From Streptomyces sp. CB02056 (lineage in GTDB: Bacteria > Actinomycetota > Actinomycetes > Streptomycetales > Streptomycetaceae): 64,000 nucleotides of DNA. Under the pieces are notes generated by a model. It was not told the origin of the DNA. It saw nothing but the letters and a program-made list of their open reading frames with translations, and did no database searches. Positions 38,524 through 46,275 of this stretch are shown piece after piece. Location: positions 496,001 through 560,000 of the forward strand of contig NZ_LIPD01000002.1 of the NCBI RefSeq assembly GCF_001905545.1, read 5' to 3'. Position 1 is the first letter of the stretch. Each line of letters begins with the position of its first letter. The position numbers were made by a program, and so were the translations under genes.

Positions 38524-39161
38524 CAGACGTCGCCCCCGATGGTGGCCTTCTCGGAGGGCTGGACGTACACCAGGCCCTCGCCGGTGAACTCGATCTGGAC
38601 GGCCTCGCCGCCGCCCTCGCCGATGATCGTGGTCCAGCCCGCGCCCGACTTCAGGCTGCGCTGCAGGGTGCCGGTGTGCGCCACGTACGCGCCCGGGTCC
38701 ACCCGCAGCGGCATGCTCTTGTCGACCCGCAGGATGACGGCCGGGCCGTTGGAGGTGACGGCCGCCCAGCCGTGGCCCTCCACCTTGGTGGTGAACAGGC
38801 CGTTGCCCGAGGACATGCCGTTCAGCCCGGTGAAGCTGGTGCCGGTGTGCAGGGCGGACTCGGTGCAGAGCAGGTTGTCCGACTCGACGTACAGCGTCTC
38901 GCCGTTCAGCCGCACCAGGCTGATCTCGGTGGCCTTGTCGGCGAAGTAGCAGGTGCCCTGCCCCTTCACTTCCATGACCGTCATCTTCTCGCCGGTCAGC
39001 CGGCGGGTGACCATGCCGCGCAGGCCGTCCCCGCCGCCGGTCAACTTCTTGAAGGCCATCTGCCCGGTGTAGGCGACCATCGAACCGTGTCGCGCCTTGA
39101 CGGCGTCGCCGCCCAAGTCGACGGCGAGCACGCGCGATCCCTGGAGTCTGAACTGTGCCAC
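38523..39161 (-). CDS. AIM24-family protein, first gene of the operon
   Basis: 212 residues, starting MAQFRLQGSRVLAVDLGGD. It shows the same landmarks as its two paralogues: KARHGSMVAYTGQMAFK, GETLYVESDNLLCTESAL, GLFTTKVEGHGW and a final EAVQIEFTGEGLVYVQPSEK. It leads the operon, with the promoter presumably in the ~105 nt before the ATG. Position ahead of two diverged copies suggests ancient tandem duplication. Confidence 0.82.
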   Translation of the reverse strand: MAQFRLQGSRVLAVDLGGDAVKARHGSMVAYTGQMAFKKLTGGGDGLRGMVTRRLTGEKMTVMEVKGQGTCYFADKATEISLVRLNGETLYVESDNLLCTESALHTGTSFTGLNGMSSGNGLFTTKVEGHGWAAVTSNGPAVILRVDKSMPLRVDPGAYVAHTGTLQRSLKSGAGWTTIIGEGGGEAVQIEFTGEGLVYVQPSEKATIGGDV

Positions 39162-39249
39162 GGCCGCAATCTAGCCGCTGCGGCCGTGGCGCGGGGAGGG
39201 TGCGTGGGCCGACTGGTACCGGTCTGGGACAAACGCGCCGGTCACGCCC

Positions 39250-39284
39250 GGCGCACGCGCCCCGGTCAGGCCCGGGCGTGCGCC
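39250..39284 (-). terminator. Hairpin at the end of the DUF2127 gene
   Basis: GGCGCACGC (39250-39258) pairs with GCGTGCGCC (39276-39284); the TGA stop of the DUF2127 gene lies in the loop. It could end that transcript before the AIM24 operon. Confidence 0.5.
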
Positions 39285-40063
39285 CCCTGTCCGGGGCTCG
39301 GAACGGTGCCGGCCGCCTGCTCGACCTCCAGCAGCGAGGCCGAGTGGCGCTCCGCCTCGAAGGCCACCACGCCGCCGCGCAGCCCGAACAGGCGCTTGGA
39401 GAGCATGATCCAGAGCACCGCCGCGATGTTCAGCACCAGGGTGCAGATCTTCAGGGCGCTGACGTGGTGGCTCAGCTCGTAGCCCTCCAACGGCAGGAAG
39501 GCCGCGGTGGCGACCACCGTCAGGTACTCGGCCCAGCGCTTGTTCAGCCAGAGGCCGACCGCCTCGACGATCTCGATCACCGCGTAGGCGATCAGTGCGC
39601 CCGCGACGATCAGCAGGGTGCTCTTCTTGAAGTCGAAGGTCTTGCGGATGGTCTCGACGATCGGGGCGTGTTCGAGGTCCCAGTGGAAGTGGTCGGTGAC
39701 CGGCCTGAACACCGTGAGGTTCTCGTCGAAGACCCGGTGCACCGCGTCCTGGCTGTTGGAGAACTTCCACACGGCCCAGGCGACCACGATGATCAGCAGT
39801 CCGCGCAGCACCCGCTCGACGGCCAGGAAGCGCAGGATGAACAGGTCCCGCAGCGCCTTGCCGCGCGGCACCAGTGGCGCTTCGTCGGCCGGGCCGGAGC
39901 CGTGCGGGGCGCCCAGCGCGAAGTCGCCGCAGCGCAGGCAGCGCCAGGCGTCGCCGAGGGCGGTCGACGCGTGCAGCCGGGAGGCCAGCTCCGGCTCCGT
40001 CGGCGCGTAGGTGGTGTGGCCGCGCTTGGCGCAGGTCCTGCGGTCCCAGTCGCGCTTGAACAT
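39266..40063 (-). CDS. DUF2127 membrane protein with N-terminal zinc-ribbon-like part
   Basis: 265 residues. The N-terminus has CAKRGHTTYAP (11-21 region) and CLRC near 42, a possible zinc site. Then come four membrane segments of the DUF2127 type: FILRFLAVERVLRGLLIIVVAWAVW, a soluble loop with VFRPVTDHFHWD, STLLIVAGALIAYAVIEIVEAVGLWLNKRWAEYLTV, and ICTLVLNIAAVLWIM. ATG 40063. Function is unknown; DUF2127 proteins are small membrane proteins often near DUF3817 or regulatory genes, as here. An operator-like palindrome lies in the divergent gap. Confidence 0.82.
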   Translation of the reverse strand: MFKRDWDRRTCAKRGHTTYAPTEPELASRLHASTALGDAWRCLRCGDFALGAPHGSGPADEAPLVPRGKALRDLFILRFLAVERVLRGLLIIVVAWAVWKFSNSQDAVHRVFDENLTVFRPVTDHFHWDLEHAPIVETIRKTFDFKKSTLLIVAGALIAYAVIEIVEAVGLWLNKRWAEYLTVVATAAFLPLEGYELSHHVSALKICTLVLNIAAVLWIMLSKRLFGLRGGVVAFEAERHSASLLEVEQAAGTVPSPGQGAHARA

Positions 40064-40289
40064 GTGGTGAGTACCCCCCGTGTGCGATGCCTCGGCGCCC
40101 GGATCGGTGGGCGCGCGGGCAGCAGGATAGGGGTTCCCGGTGACGGGCGGTCGCGCTCGGTGGCGTTCCGGCACAGAGCTGTGACAGGGCGGGCGGGCGC
40201 CGGACGGGCTCCGGGTAGGCGCCGGGCCGGCCGCTGTGAGATGGGGCACGGTGGCCACCCCCGGCCGGGGTCCCGTCCGTGGGCTCGGC

Positions 40290-40327
40290 GATAATGGGCC
40301 GGAATGCTTGTGAGTCGCTTCACAAGC
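40290..40327 (+). promoter_or_regulatory. -10 box and 22-bp perfect CRP-type palindrome
   Basis: GATAAT (40290-40295) is a good -10. Eleven bases later GCTTGTGA-GTCGCT-TCACAAGC (40306-40327) is a perfect inverted repeat with 8-bp arms that contains TGTGA-N6-TCACA exactly. It lies in the 5' leader of the DUF3817 gene and 240 nt from the divergent DUF2127 gene. Binding protein unknown; CRP/FNR-family is the obvious candidate. Confidence 0.6.
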
Positions 40328-40366
40328 GAGCCCGCGCCGCCGACCCCCCATATCGAGGTATCCATC

Positions 40367-40678
40367 GTGAACAGCAGCGCCGTCCACCGCCTGCGCCTGG
40401 TCTCCGGCCCCGAAGGGGTCTCCTTCATCCTGCTGCTGATCTGCTCGGTGCTGAAGCGGACGACCTCGTTCGACGCCGTCCCGGTGATGGGCATGGTGCA
40501 CGGCGTCCTGTTCATCCTGTACGTGGTCTTCTGGATCCAGGCCTGGCAGGCGCAGAAGTGGGACGCCAAGCGCGGCGTCCTGATGTTCGTGCTCGCGGTG
40601 CTGCCCACCGGCGGCTTCTTCGCCGAGCGGATGCTGGCCAAGGAGGAGCGGGGCGAGCTGAAGCCCGCCACCGCCTGA
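40367..40678 (+). CDS. DUF3817 membrane protein
   Basis: 103 residues with three membrane helices: VSFILLLICSVLKR, GMVHGVLFILYVVFWIQAW and LMFVLAVLPTGGFFAERM, ending with a charged tail. This matches DUF3817, a small actinobacterial membrane family resembling the C-terminal part of YdzA-like proteins. GTG 40367 is preferred because GAGG (40355-40358) is 8 nt upstream and an upstream ATG (40304) falls in the operator-like palindrome. A second DUF3817 gene lies at 45.7 kb. Function unknown. Confidence 0.82.
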   Translation: MNSSAVHRLRLVSGPEGVSFILLLICSVLKRTTSFDAVPVMGMVHGVLFILYVVFWIQAWQAQKWDAKRGVLMFVLAVLPTGGFFAERMLAKEERGELKPATA

Positions 40679-40726
40679 GCCGGCCGCCCGGGCCCCCGCT
40701 CGGGCTCCGGCCTCCTCGTGGACGGT

Positions 40727-40775
40727 CGACAGGCTGCCACGGCCTCCTCTCCCAAAGGGCCGCGGCAGCCTGTCG
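40727..40775. terminator. Bidirectional terminator
   Basis: CGACAGGCTGCC (40727-40738) pairs with GGCAGCCTGTCG (40764-40775), with an inner GGCC stem. It lies between the DUF3817 gene and the converging metalloprotease gene. Confidence 0.8.
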
Positions 40776-40843
40776 CCGTTTCTTACCGGGGGTGGCTCGA
40801 TTTCCTACCGGTTGCTACCGGTTCCTACCGGGGGTGGCGCGGG

Positions 40844-42466
40844 TCAGCTGACGTTGACGCCGCTCCAGGCCGCCGCGACCGCGTTGTACTCGGTGCTGGA
40901 GGCGCCGTACAGGTCGGTGGCGGCCTTCAGGGTCGCGGTGCGGGCGGCCTTGTAGTTGGTGGTGGAGGTCATGTAGACGGTCAGCGCGCGGTACCAGATC
41001 GCCGCCGCCTTGGTCCGGCCGATGCCGGTCACCGTCGAGCCGTTGGAGGTCGGGCTGTTGTAGCTGACCCCGTTGATGACCTTCGCCCCGCTGCCCTCGG
41101 CGAGCAGGTAGAAGAAGTGGTTGGCGACGCCCGAGGAGTAGTGGACGTCCTTGTTGCCGACCGTGGAGGACCAGTAGTCGGCCGAGGCGCCGTCCTTGGA
41201 GGGCTTGTCCATGTAGCGCAGCGGCGTGCCGTTGCCGTTGATGTTGAGCTTCTCGCCGATCAGGTAGTCGCCCGGGTCGACCGAGAGGTTGGCGGACCAC
41301 TCGACCATGGTGCCGAAGATGTCCGAGGTGGCCTCGTTGAGGCCGCCGGACTCACCGGAGTAGTTGAGGTTCGCGGTGGCGGAGGTGACGCCGTGGCTCA
41401 TCTCGTGGCCGGACACGTCGATCGCGGTCAGCGGGTGGGTGTTGCCGGAGCCGTCGCCGTACGTCATGCAGAAGCAGGAGTCGTCCCAGAACGCGTTGAC
41501 GTAGTTGGTGCTGTAGTGGACCCGGCTCGCCGCGCCGACGCCGTTGTTCTTGATGCCGTTGCGGCCGAAGGTGTTCTTGTAGTAGTCCCAGGTGGCCGCC
41601 GCGCCGAACTGGGCGTCCACGGCGGCGGATTCGCGGTTGGAGGCCAGGCCGTTGCCGAAGCTGTTGGTGGTGTTGGCGACGAGCGTGCCGCTGCCCGAGG
41701 TGCCGCCCTTGAGGTCGGTGGTGGACTGGTTGCCCCGGGAGGCGTCCTTCAGCTGGTAGGAGCTGCCGCTCTGGGTGGTGGTGAGCGAGACGCTGCCGAC
41801 GTTGACGCCCTTGCCGGTGCCGGTGGCGGTCTTCACCTGCTCGTCGGTGGAGAGCACCTGGCCGGTGGCGGCGTCGGTGACGACCACCTGGCGGCTCGGG
41901 GTGCCGTCCGCGCGCTGGCCCTCGACCGTGGTGCGGTGGGCCAGTCGCGGGGTGCCGTCGGCGGCCCAGACGACCAGCTCGGGCGCGCCGGCGCCGTCGA
42001 CCCGGCTGAGCGCGGCCTCCTCCTGGTCGGCGGCGCCGACCGTGGCCCGCACGGCGGCGGTGGCCTTCTCGGCCGCCTGGGGCGCGGCGAGGCCCGGGGT
42101 CAGGCTGGGCACGGACAGCTGTCCGGCGAAGGCCCGGTCGACGGACTTCACCGAGCCGTCGGCCTTCTGGTGGACGACCAGGTCGCCGCCGAGCACCGGC
42201 AGGCCCGCGTAGGTCCGGTCGTACCGCAGGTGGCGGGTGCCGTCCTTGTCCACCACCACGTCCTTGGGCACCAGCTTCTCCTGGCCGCCGAGGGCGAGGG
42301 CCTGGGCGACCGGGGCGCTCTGCCCGGAGGCCAGCGCGAGCAGCGCGGACTGCTGCTGGGCCGGGGAGGGGGCGGCGGCCTGGGCGGGGACGGCGGCGAT
42401 CTGGATGACGCCGGCCAGCAGTGCGGTGGCGGAGAGTACGGCTCCGACAGTCAGCTTTCGCTTCAC
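40844..42466 (-). CDS. Secreted M4 (thermolysin-family) metalloprotease 1
   Basis: 540-residue preproenzyme. A signal peptide spans about 1-30 (ends AVPAQA), followed by an FTP/PepSY-type propeptide to about 210, then the mature enzyme. The zinc motif HEMSH is at 354-358, third ligand Glu378 in GGLNEATSD, and VHYSSGVANHFFY holds the second catalytic His. CFC near residue 331 may form a disulphide typical of Streptomyces neutral proteases. GTG start 42466 with AAGGA 9 nt upstream. Paralogue of the next gene; the catalytic domains are nearly identical, the propeptides less so. Confidence 0.95.
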   Translation of the reverse strand: MKRKLTVGAVLSATALLAGVIQIAAVPAQAAAPSPAQQQSALLALASGQSAPVAQALALGGQEKLVPKDVVVDKDGTRHLRYDRTYAGLPVLGGDLVVHQKADGSVKSVDRAFAGQLSVPSLTPGLAAPQAAEKATAAVRATVGAADQEEAALSRVDGAGAPELVVWAADGTPRLAHRTTVEGQRADGTPSRQVVVTDAATGQVLSTDEQVKTATGTGKGVNVGSVSLTTTQSGSSYQLKDASRGNQSTTDLKGGTSGSGTLVANTTNSFGNGLASNRESAAVDAQFGAAATWDYYKNTFGRNGIKNNGVGAASRVHYSTNYVNAFWDDSCFCMTYGDGSGNTHPLTAIDVSGHEMSHGVTSATANLNYSGESGGLNEATSDIFGTMVEWSANLSVDPGDYLIGEKLNINGNGTPLRYMDKPSKDGASADYWSSTVGNKDVHYSSGVANHFFYLLAEGSGAKVINGVSYNSPTSNGSTVTGIGRTKAAAIWYRALTVYMTSTTNYKAARTATLKAATDLYGASSTEYNAVAAAWSGVNVS

Positions 42467-42639
42467 GTACGGGGGTTCCTTCCACGAGACCCGCGGGTGC
42501 GTGCGGGTGCGCCGCGTACCGGGGCGCCGGGGTTGGCACCTTGGGGGCGGTAGGGCGCGGACGTGCCGGTCCCGTGCGGTACCTGACGATCCGCCGGAAA
42601 CGGGTGGGGCGGCGGATGGTCGGACGGGACTTGGTCAGA

Positions 42640-42692
42640 AGCATGACAATCGTTGGCAGGGATGGACAGGGCGCCTACCGGGATTGGCCAAG
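42640..42692 (-). promoter_or_regulatory. Bipartite motif upstream of M4 protease 1
   Basis: Plus-strand AGCATGACAATCG (42640-42652), exactly 30 nt, then ATTGGCCAAG (42683-42692), 174 nt from the start codon. The same pair with the same spacing precedes protease 2. TTGGCCAA is a perfect palindrome. The rest of the 454-nt gap holds the terminator below and no other gene. Confidence 0.65.
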
Positions 42693-42863
42693 AACCGCCA
42701 GTGCCGGTACGGATGGTTCGGTTGCCGCCCGTTGCCCGGTTTCGGCGGTTCGTCCCCCTGGCGGGACTCCGCCAGCCGGACGGCCTTGACAGCCCCGGGC
42801 GGCTCGGGCGGCCCCGGACGGTCTCGACGGTCCGGGACGGCCCGGGCTGCCGCCCGGAACGGC

Positions 42864-42901
42864 GGACGCCCGGGCCCTCCTGCCGGAGGCCCCGGGCGTC
42901 C
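42864..42901 (-). terminator. Terminator of M4 protease 2
   Basis: Seventeen-position stem with one C/C mismatch (42864-42880 with 42885-42901), loop TGCC, 20 nt past the stop on the minus strand. Confidence 0.8.
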
Positions 42902-42920
42902 GACGCGCCTGTGCGGTACG

Positions 42921-44552
42921 TCAGTTGACGTTGACGGCGGCCCAGGTCGCGGCGACGGCGCTGTACTCGGCGCTGGAGGCGCCGTACAGGTCGGCGGCGG
43001 CCTTCAGGGTGCCGGTGCGGGCGCCCGCGTAGTTGGTGGTGGAGGTGAAGTAGGTGGTCAGCGCGCGGTACCAGATCTGTGCGGCCTTGTCCCGGCCGAT
43101 GCCCGCGAGCGTGGAGCCGTTGGAGGTCGGGCTGTTGTAGCTGACGCCGTTGATGGTCTTGGCGCCGCTGCCCTCGGCGAGCAGGTAGAAGAAGTGGTTG
43201 GCGACGCCGGAGGAGTAGTGGACGTCCTTGTTGCCGACGGTGGAGGACCAGTAGTCGGCCGAGGCGCCGTCCTTGGACGGCTTGTCCATGTAGCGCAGCG
43301 GGGTGCCGTCCCCGTTGATGTTGATCAACTCGCCGATCAGGTAGTCCGGCTTGTCGGAGGGCAGGTTGGCGTAGAACTCGACCATCGTGCCGAAGATGTC
43401 CGAGGTGGCCTCGTTCAGGCCGCCGGACTCGCCCGAGTAGTTGAGGTTGGCGGTGGCGGAGGTGACGCCGTGGCTCATCTCGTGGCCGGCCACGTCGAGT
43501 TCGGTGAGCGGGTGGGTGTTGCCGCTGCCGTCGCCGTACGTCATGCAGAAGCAGGAGTCGTCCCAGAACGCGTTCACGTAGTTGGAACCGTAGTGGACCC
43601 GGCTGGTGGCGCCGACGCCGTTGTTCTTGATGCCGTTGCGGCCGAAGGTGTTCTTGTAGAAGTCCCAGGTGACCGCCGCGCCGTACTGGGCGTCCACGGC
43701 GGCGGACTCGCTGTTGGAGGACAGGCCGTTGCCGAAGCTGTTGGTCGTGTTGGCGACCAGGGTGCCCGAGCCGGAGGTCTTGCCCTTCAGGGTGTACGTG
43801 GCCTGGCCGCCGCGGGTCGCGTCCTTGAGCTGGTAGCTCGAACCGCTCTGGGTGGTGGTCAGCGGGACGGAGCCGACGAAGACGCCCTTGCCGGTGCCGG
43901 CGGCGGTCCGCACCTGCTCGTGGCTGGAGAGCACCTCGCCGCTCGCCGCGTCGGTGACCAGCAGCTGGCGGCTCGGGGTGCCGTCGGCGCGCTCGCCCTC
44001 GACCGTGGTGCGGTACGCCAGGCGCGGGCTGCCGTCGGTGGCCCACACGACCAGCTCGGCCTTGCCGGTCTGGTGTACGGCGGTCAGCGGGGACTCGTCC
44101 TTGTCGGCGGCGATGCCCACGGTGGACTGCACGGCGCCGGTCGCCTGGTCGGCGGCCTTGTCGGCGGGGATCTGCGGGGTGAGGCTCGGCAGGGCGATGG
44201 TGGCGCCGGTGGCCTTGTCCACCGAGGTGGTCGAGCCGTCGGCCTTCTGGTGCACCACCAGGTCGCCGCCCAGGACGGGGAGGCCGGCGAAGGTGCGCTC
44301 GTAGCGCAGGTGGCGGGTGCCGTCGGCGTCCACCACGGCGTCCTTGGCCACCAGTTGCTCCTGGCCGCCCAGGGCCAGGGCGTGCGCGACCTTGCCGGCC
44401 TGGCCGTTGGCCAGGGCGATCAGGTCGGCGCGCTGCTTCGCGCCCTGGGACTGCGGGGCGGGGTCCGCGACGGCTGCGGTGCTCACCTGGACGACACCGG
44501 TGAGCAGGGCGGTGGCGGAGAGTACGGCGACTGCGGCGAGCTTTCGCTTCAC
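42921..44552 (-). CDS. Secreted M4 (thermolysin-family) metalloprotease 2
   Basis: 543 residues with the same architecture as protease 1: signal peptide (1-~30, ending STAAVA), propeptide, and catalytic domain with HEMSH, GGLNEATSD and VHYSSGVANHFFY. GTG 44552 is supported by GGAAGGA; the longer frame upstream has no ribosome site. Tandem same-strand arrangement, near-identical catalytic core and a shared upstream motif point to gene duplication with retained regulation. Both probably degrade extracellular protein during growth or development. Confidence 0.95.
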   Translation of the reverse strand: MKRKLAAVAVLSATALLTGVVQVSTAAVADPAPQSQGAKQRADLIALANGQAGKVAHALALGGQEQLVAKDAVVDADGTRHLRYERTFAGLPVLGGDLVVHQKADGSTTSVDKATGATIALPSLTPQIPADKAADQATGAVQSTVGIAADKDESPLTAVHQTGKAELVVWATDGSPRLAYRTTVEGERADGTPSRQLLVTDAASGEVLSSHEQVRTAAGTGKGVFVGSVPLTTTQSGSSYQLKDATRGGQATYTLKGKTSGSGTLVANTTNSFGNGLSSNSESAAVDAQYGAAVTWDFYKNTFGRNGIKNNGVGATSRVHYGSNYVNAFWDDSCFCMTYGDGSGNTHPLTELDVAGHEMSHGVTSATANLNYSGESGGLNEATSDIFGTMVEFYANLPSDKPDYLIGELININGDGTPLRYMDKPSKDGASADYWSSTVGNKDVHYSSGVANHFFYLLAEGSGAKTINGVSYNSPTSNGSTLAGIGRDKAAQIWYRALTTYFTSTTNYAGARTGTLKAAADLYGASSAEYSAVAATWAAVNVN

Positions 44553-44720
44553 GAACGAGTCCTTCCGGAAAACCGCGAGCGGGCGCGGTCGCGCGGCGTT
44601 CCGGGGGCCGGGGACGGCACCTGAGGGGCGGAACGGGCGCTGACGTGCGGGCCCCGTGCGGACTGAGCGGCTTCGCCACCGGTGGGTGGGGGTGGTGGCT
44701 GCCGAACGGGGTTGATCGAA

Positions 44721-44773
44721 AGCATGACAATCGAGCAAATCAAATGACAGGTCTTGCTCATGAATTGGCCAAG
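44721..44773 (-). promoter_or_regulatory. Bipartite motif upstream of M4 protease 2
   Basis: Plus-strand AGCATGACAATCG (44721-44733), exactly 30 nt, then ATTGGCCAAG (44764-44773), 169 nt from the start codon. On the minus strand TGGCCAATTC resembles the AdpA consensus TGGCSNGWWY at nine of ten positions. An extra inverted repeat GAGCAA/TTGCTC (44733-44738, 44754-44759) lies inside this copy only. The rest of the 497-nt gap to the marR gene shows no other gene. Confidence 0.6.
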
Positions 44774-45049
44774 TCCCGCCACGGCGGAGGAATGTGAACG
44801 GATGGACAAAAGGGGCAAATCGTCCTGGTTTGCAGCGGGTTACCGTCCGAACCGACGCCTGGTAGCGCGGCGCCGGCCCGCTCCGGGGCCAACCCCGGTG
44901 CGCCGGTGGCCCGTTGCCGCGCGTTCACGCCGGCGCAATGTCCTGGTATGGACCTGGCCGTCCGATTGGCGGGTTCCCGCCACGTGTTGCGCTTGTCCAC
45001 CATCAGGACGCCTGGTAGCACACGTCCCGTCCGCCGGTACGGTAAGGAG

Positions 45050-45586
45050 GTGGCCAAGCCCCTCGCTCTCGACTTCGACCCGATCGCCCGCGCCGACGAG
45101 CTGTGGACCCGCCGTTGGGGCGGGGTCCCCTCGATGGCGGCGATCACCTCGGTCATGCGCGCCCACCAGATCCTGCTCTCCCGGGTGGACGCGGTGCTCA
45201 AGCCGTACGGGCTGACCTTCGCCCGCTACGAGGCCCTGGTGCTGCTGACCTTCAGCCGGACCGGCGAGCTCTCGCTCTCCAAGATCGGCGAGCGGCTCAT
45301 GGTCCACCCGACCAGCGTCACCAACACCGTCGACCGCCTGGAGCGGGCCGGCCTGGTCGCCCGCCGCCCCAACCCGCTGGACGGCCGCGGCGTGCTGGCC
45401 GCGATCACCGGGCGCGGCCGCGAGGTGGTCGAGGAGGCGACCCGGGAGCTGATGGCGATGGAGTTCGGGCTGGAGGAGTACGACGCCGAGCAGTGCCACC
45501 AGGTGTTCGAACTGCTCAGGCCGCTGCGGATCGCGGCCGGCGACTTCGCCGAGCCGTCCGAGGGGGCTGCGAAGGGCCGGGCGTGA
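45050..45586 (+). CDS. MarR-family transcriptional regulator
   Basis: 178-residue winged-helix protein: PSMAAITSVMRAHQILLSRVD, then LSLSKIGERLMVHPTSVTNTVDRLERAGLV as helix-turn-helix, and RRPNPLDGRGVLAAITGRGREV as wing. GTG 45050 matches the conserved N-terminus, yet AAGGAG abuts it with no spacer. TACGGT (45038-45043) ends 6 nt upstream, so a leaderless start is likely. Upstream of a DUF3817 gene and icmA, it is a candidate regulator of either. Confidence 0.87.
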   Translation: MAKPLALDFDPIARADELWTRRWGGVPSMAAITSVMRAHQILLSRVDAVLKPYGLTFARYEALVLLTFSRTGELSLSKIGERLMVHPTSVTNTVDRLERAGLVARRPNPLDGRGVLAAITGRGREVVEEATRELMAMEFGLEEYDAEQCHQVFELLRPLRIAAGDFAEPSEGAAKGRA

Positions 45587-45662
45587 AGGCGGCTACCCTC
45601 GTGTGAGCGGTGCGCGGATCCGGGCGTACCGGCGGACCGTGCCGAGCGAGGCGAGGAAGATC

Positions 45663-46004
45663 ATGAAGGCGACCCCCCTGCTGGGCTGGTACCGGGCCCT
45701 GGCCATTGCGACCGGTACGGCGCTGCTGGTGTTCTGCGGCTTCATGGTCGCGAAGTACGGCTTCGACGCGGCCAAGGACGTGACCACGTACGTCGCGATG
45801 CTGCACGGCTACCTCTATATCGGGTACTTCGTGGTGACCTTCATGCTCGGGCAGAAGCTGAAGTGGCCGATGGGCCGGCTGGTGCTCACCCTGGCGGCGG
45901 GCTGCATCCCGTTCCTCTCCTTCGTCTTCGAGCGCAAGGTGGCCCGCGAGGCCGCCGAGCAGCTCCCGGCGGGCGGCGGCGCCCGCCAGCCGGCCGGCGT
46001 CTGA
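45663..46004 (+). CDS. DUF3817 membrane protein, second copy
   Basis: 113 residues, three membrane helices (WYRALAIATGTALLVFCGFMVAKYG, MLHGYLYIGYFVVTFMLG, LVLTLAAGCIPFLSFVFERK) and an Ala/Gly-rich tail. The third helix ends FERKVARE, as in the first copy's FAERMLAKE. ATG 45663 gives the family-typical length; a GAGGAAG site is just upstream. Only 76 nt from the MarR gene, so probably co-transcribed. Function unknown. Confidence 0.82.
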   Translation: MKATPLLGWYRALAIATGTALLVFCGFMVAKYGFDAAKDVTTYVAMLHGYLYIGYFVVTFMLGQKLKWPMGRLVLTLAAGCIPFLSFVFERKVAREAAEQLPAGGGARQPAGV

Positions 46005-46048
46005 GCCCCGGGCTCCGACTCCCGGGCTCCGACTCCCAGGTTTCGCGA

Positions 46049-46082
46049 GAGCGCCCCTTCCCCGACCGGGGGAGGGGCGCTC
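46049..46082 (+). terminator. Terminator after the marR-DUF3817 pair
   Basis: Fifteen-position stem (46049-46063 with 46068-46082, one G-T pair), loop GACC. A short tandem CGGGCTCCGACTCC duplication lies just before it. Confidence 0.8.
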
Positions 46083-46178
46083 CGGCGTTCTCGGACCCCG
46101 TTCGGGCGGCTCCCGGAGCCCCGGGCCGGATTCCGGGTCCCTTTCGGGGGATCGCGGGCCGTGCGGGCGGGTTGTCCA

Positions 46179-46222
46179 TCGACAAGTACTAGGACGTCCG
46201 AGTAAATTGTTAGGACGTCCTA
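46179..46222 (+). promoter_or_regulatory. icmA promoter with two palindromic operators
   Basis: TCGACA (46179-46184), 18-nt spacer, TAAATT (46203-46208). Operator 1, 46187-46204, is an 18-bp palindrome with one mismatched pair around GGACGTCC and fills the spacer. Operator 2, TAGGACGTCCTA at 46211-46222, is a perfect 12-bp palindrome over the predicted start. AGGACGTCC starts at 46191 and 46212, 21 bp apart, two helical turns. Confidence 0.75.
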
Positions 46223-46275
46223 CTAGCTGTGCCGCCCCGTCGCCGCGGCGGCCGTACGGAGCGGAGTTCGGGATC

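Noticed and set aside
46005..46048. Tandem CGGGCTCCGACTCC duplication after the second DUF3817 gene
   Set aside because: It is a short two-copy repeat next to a terminator and shows no sign of function.
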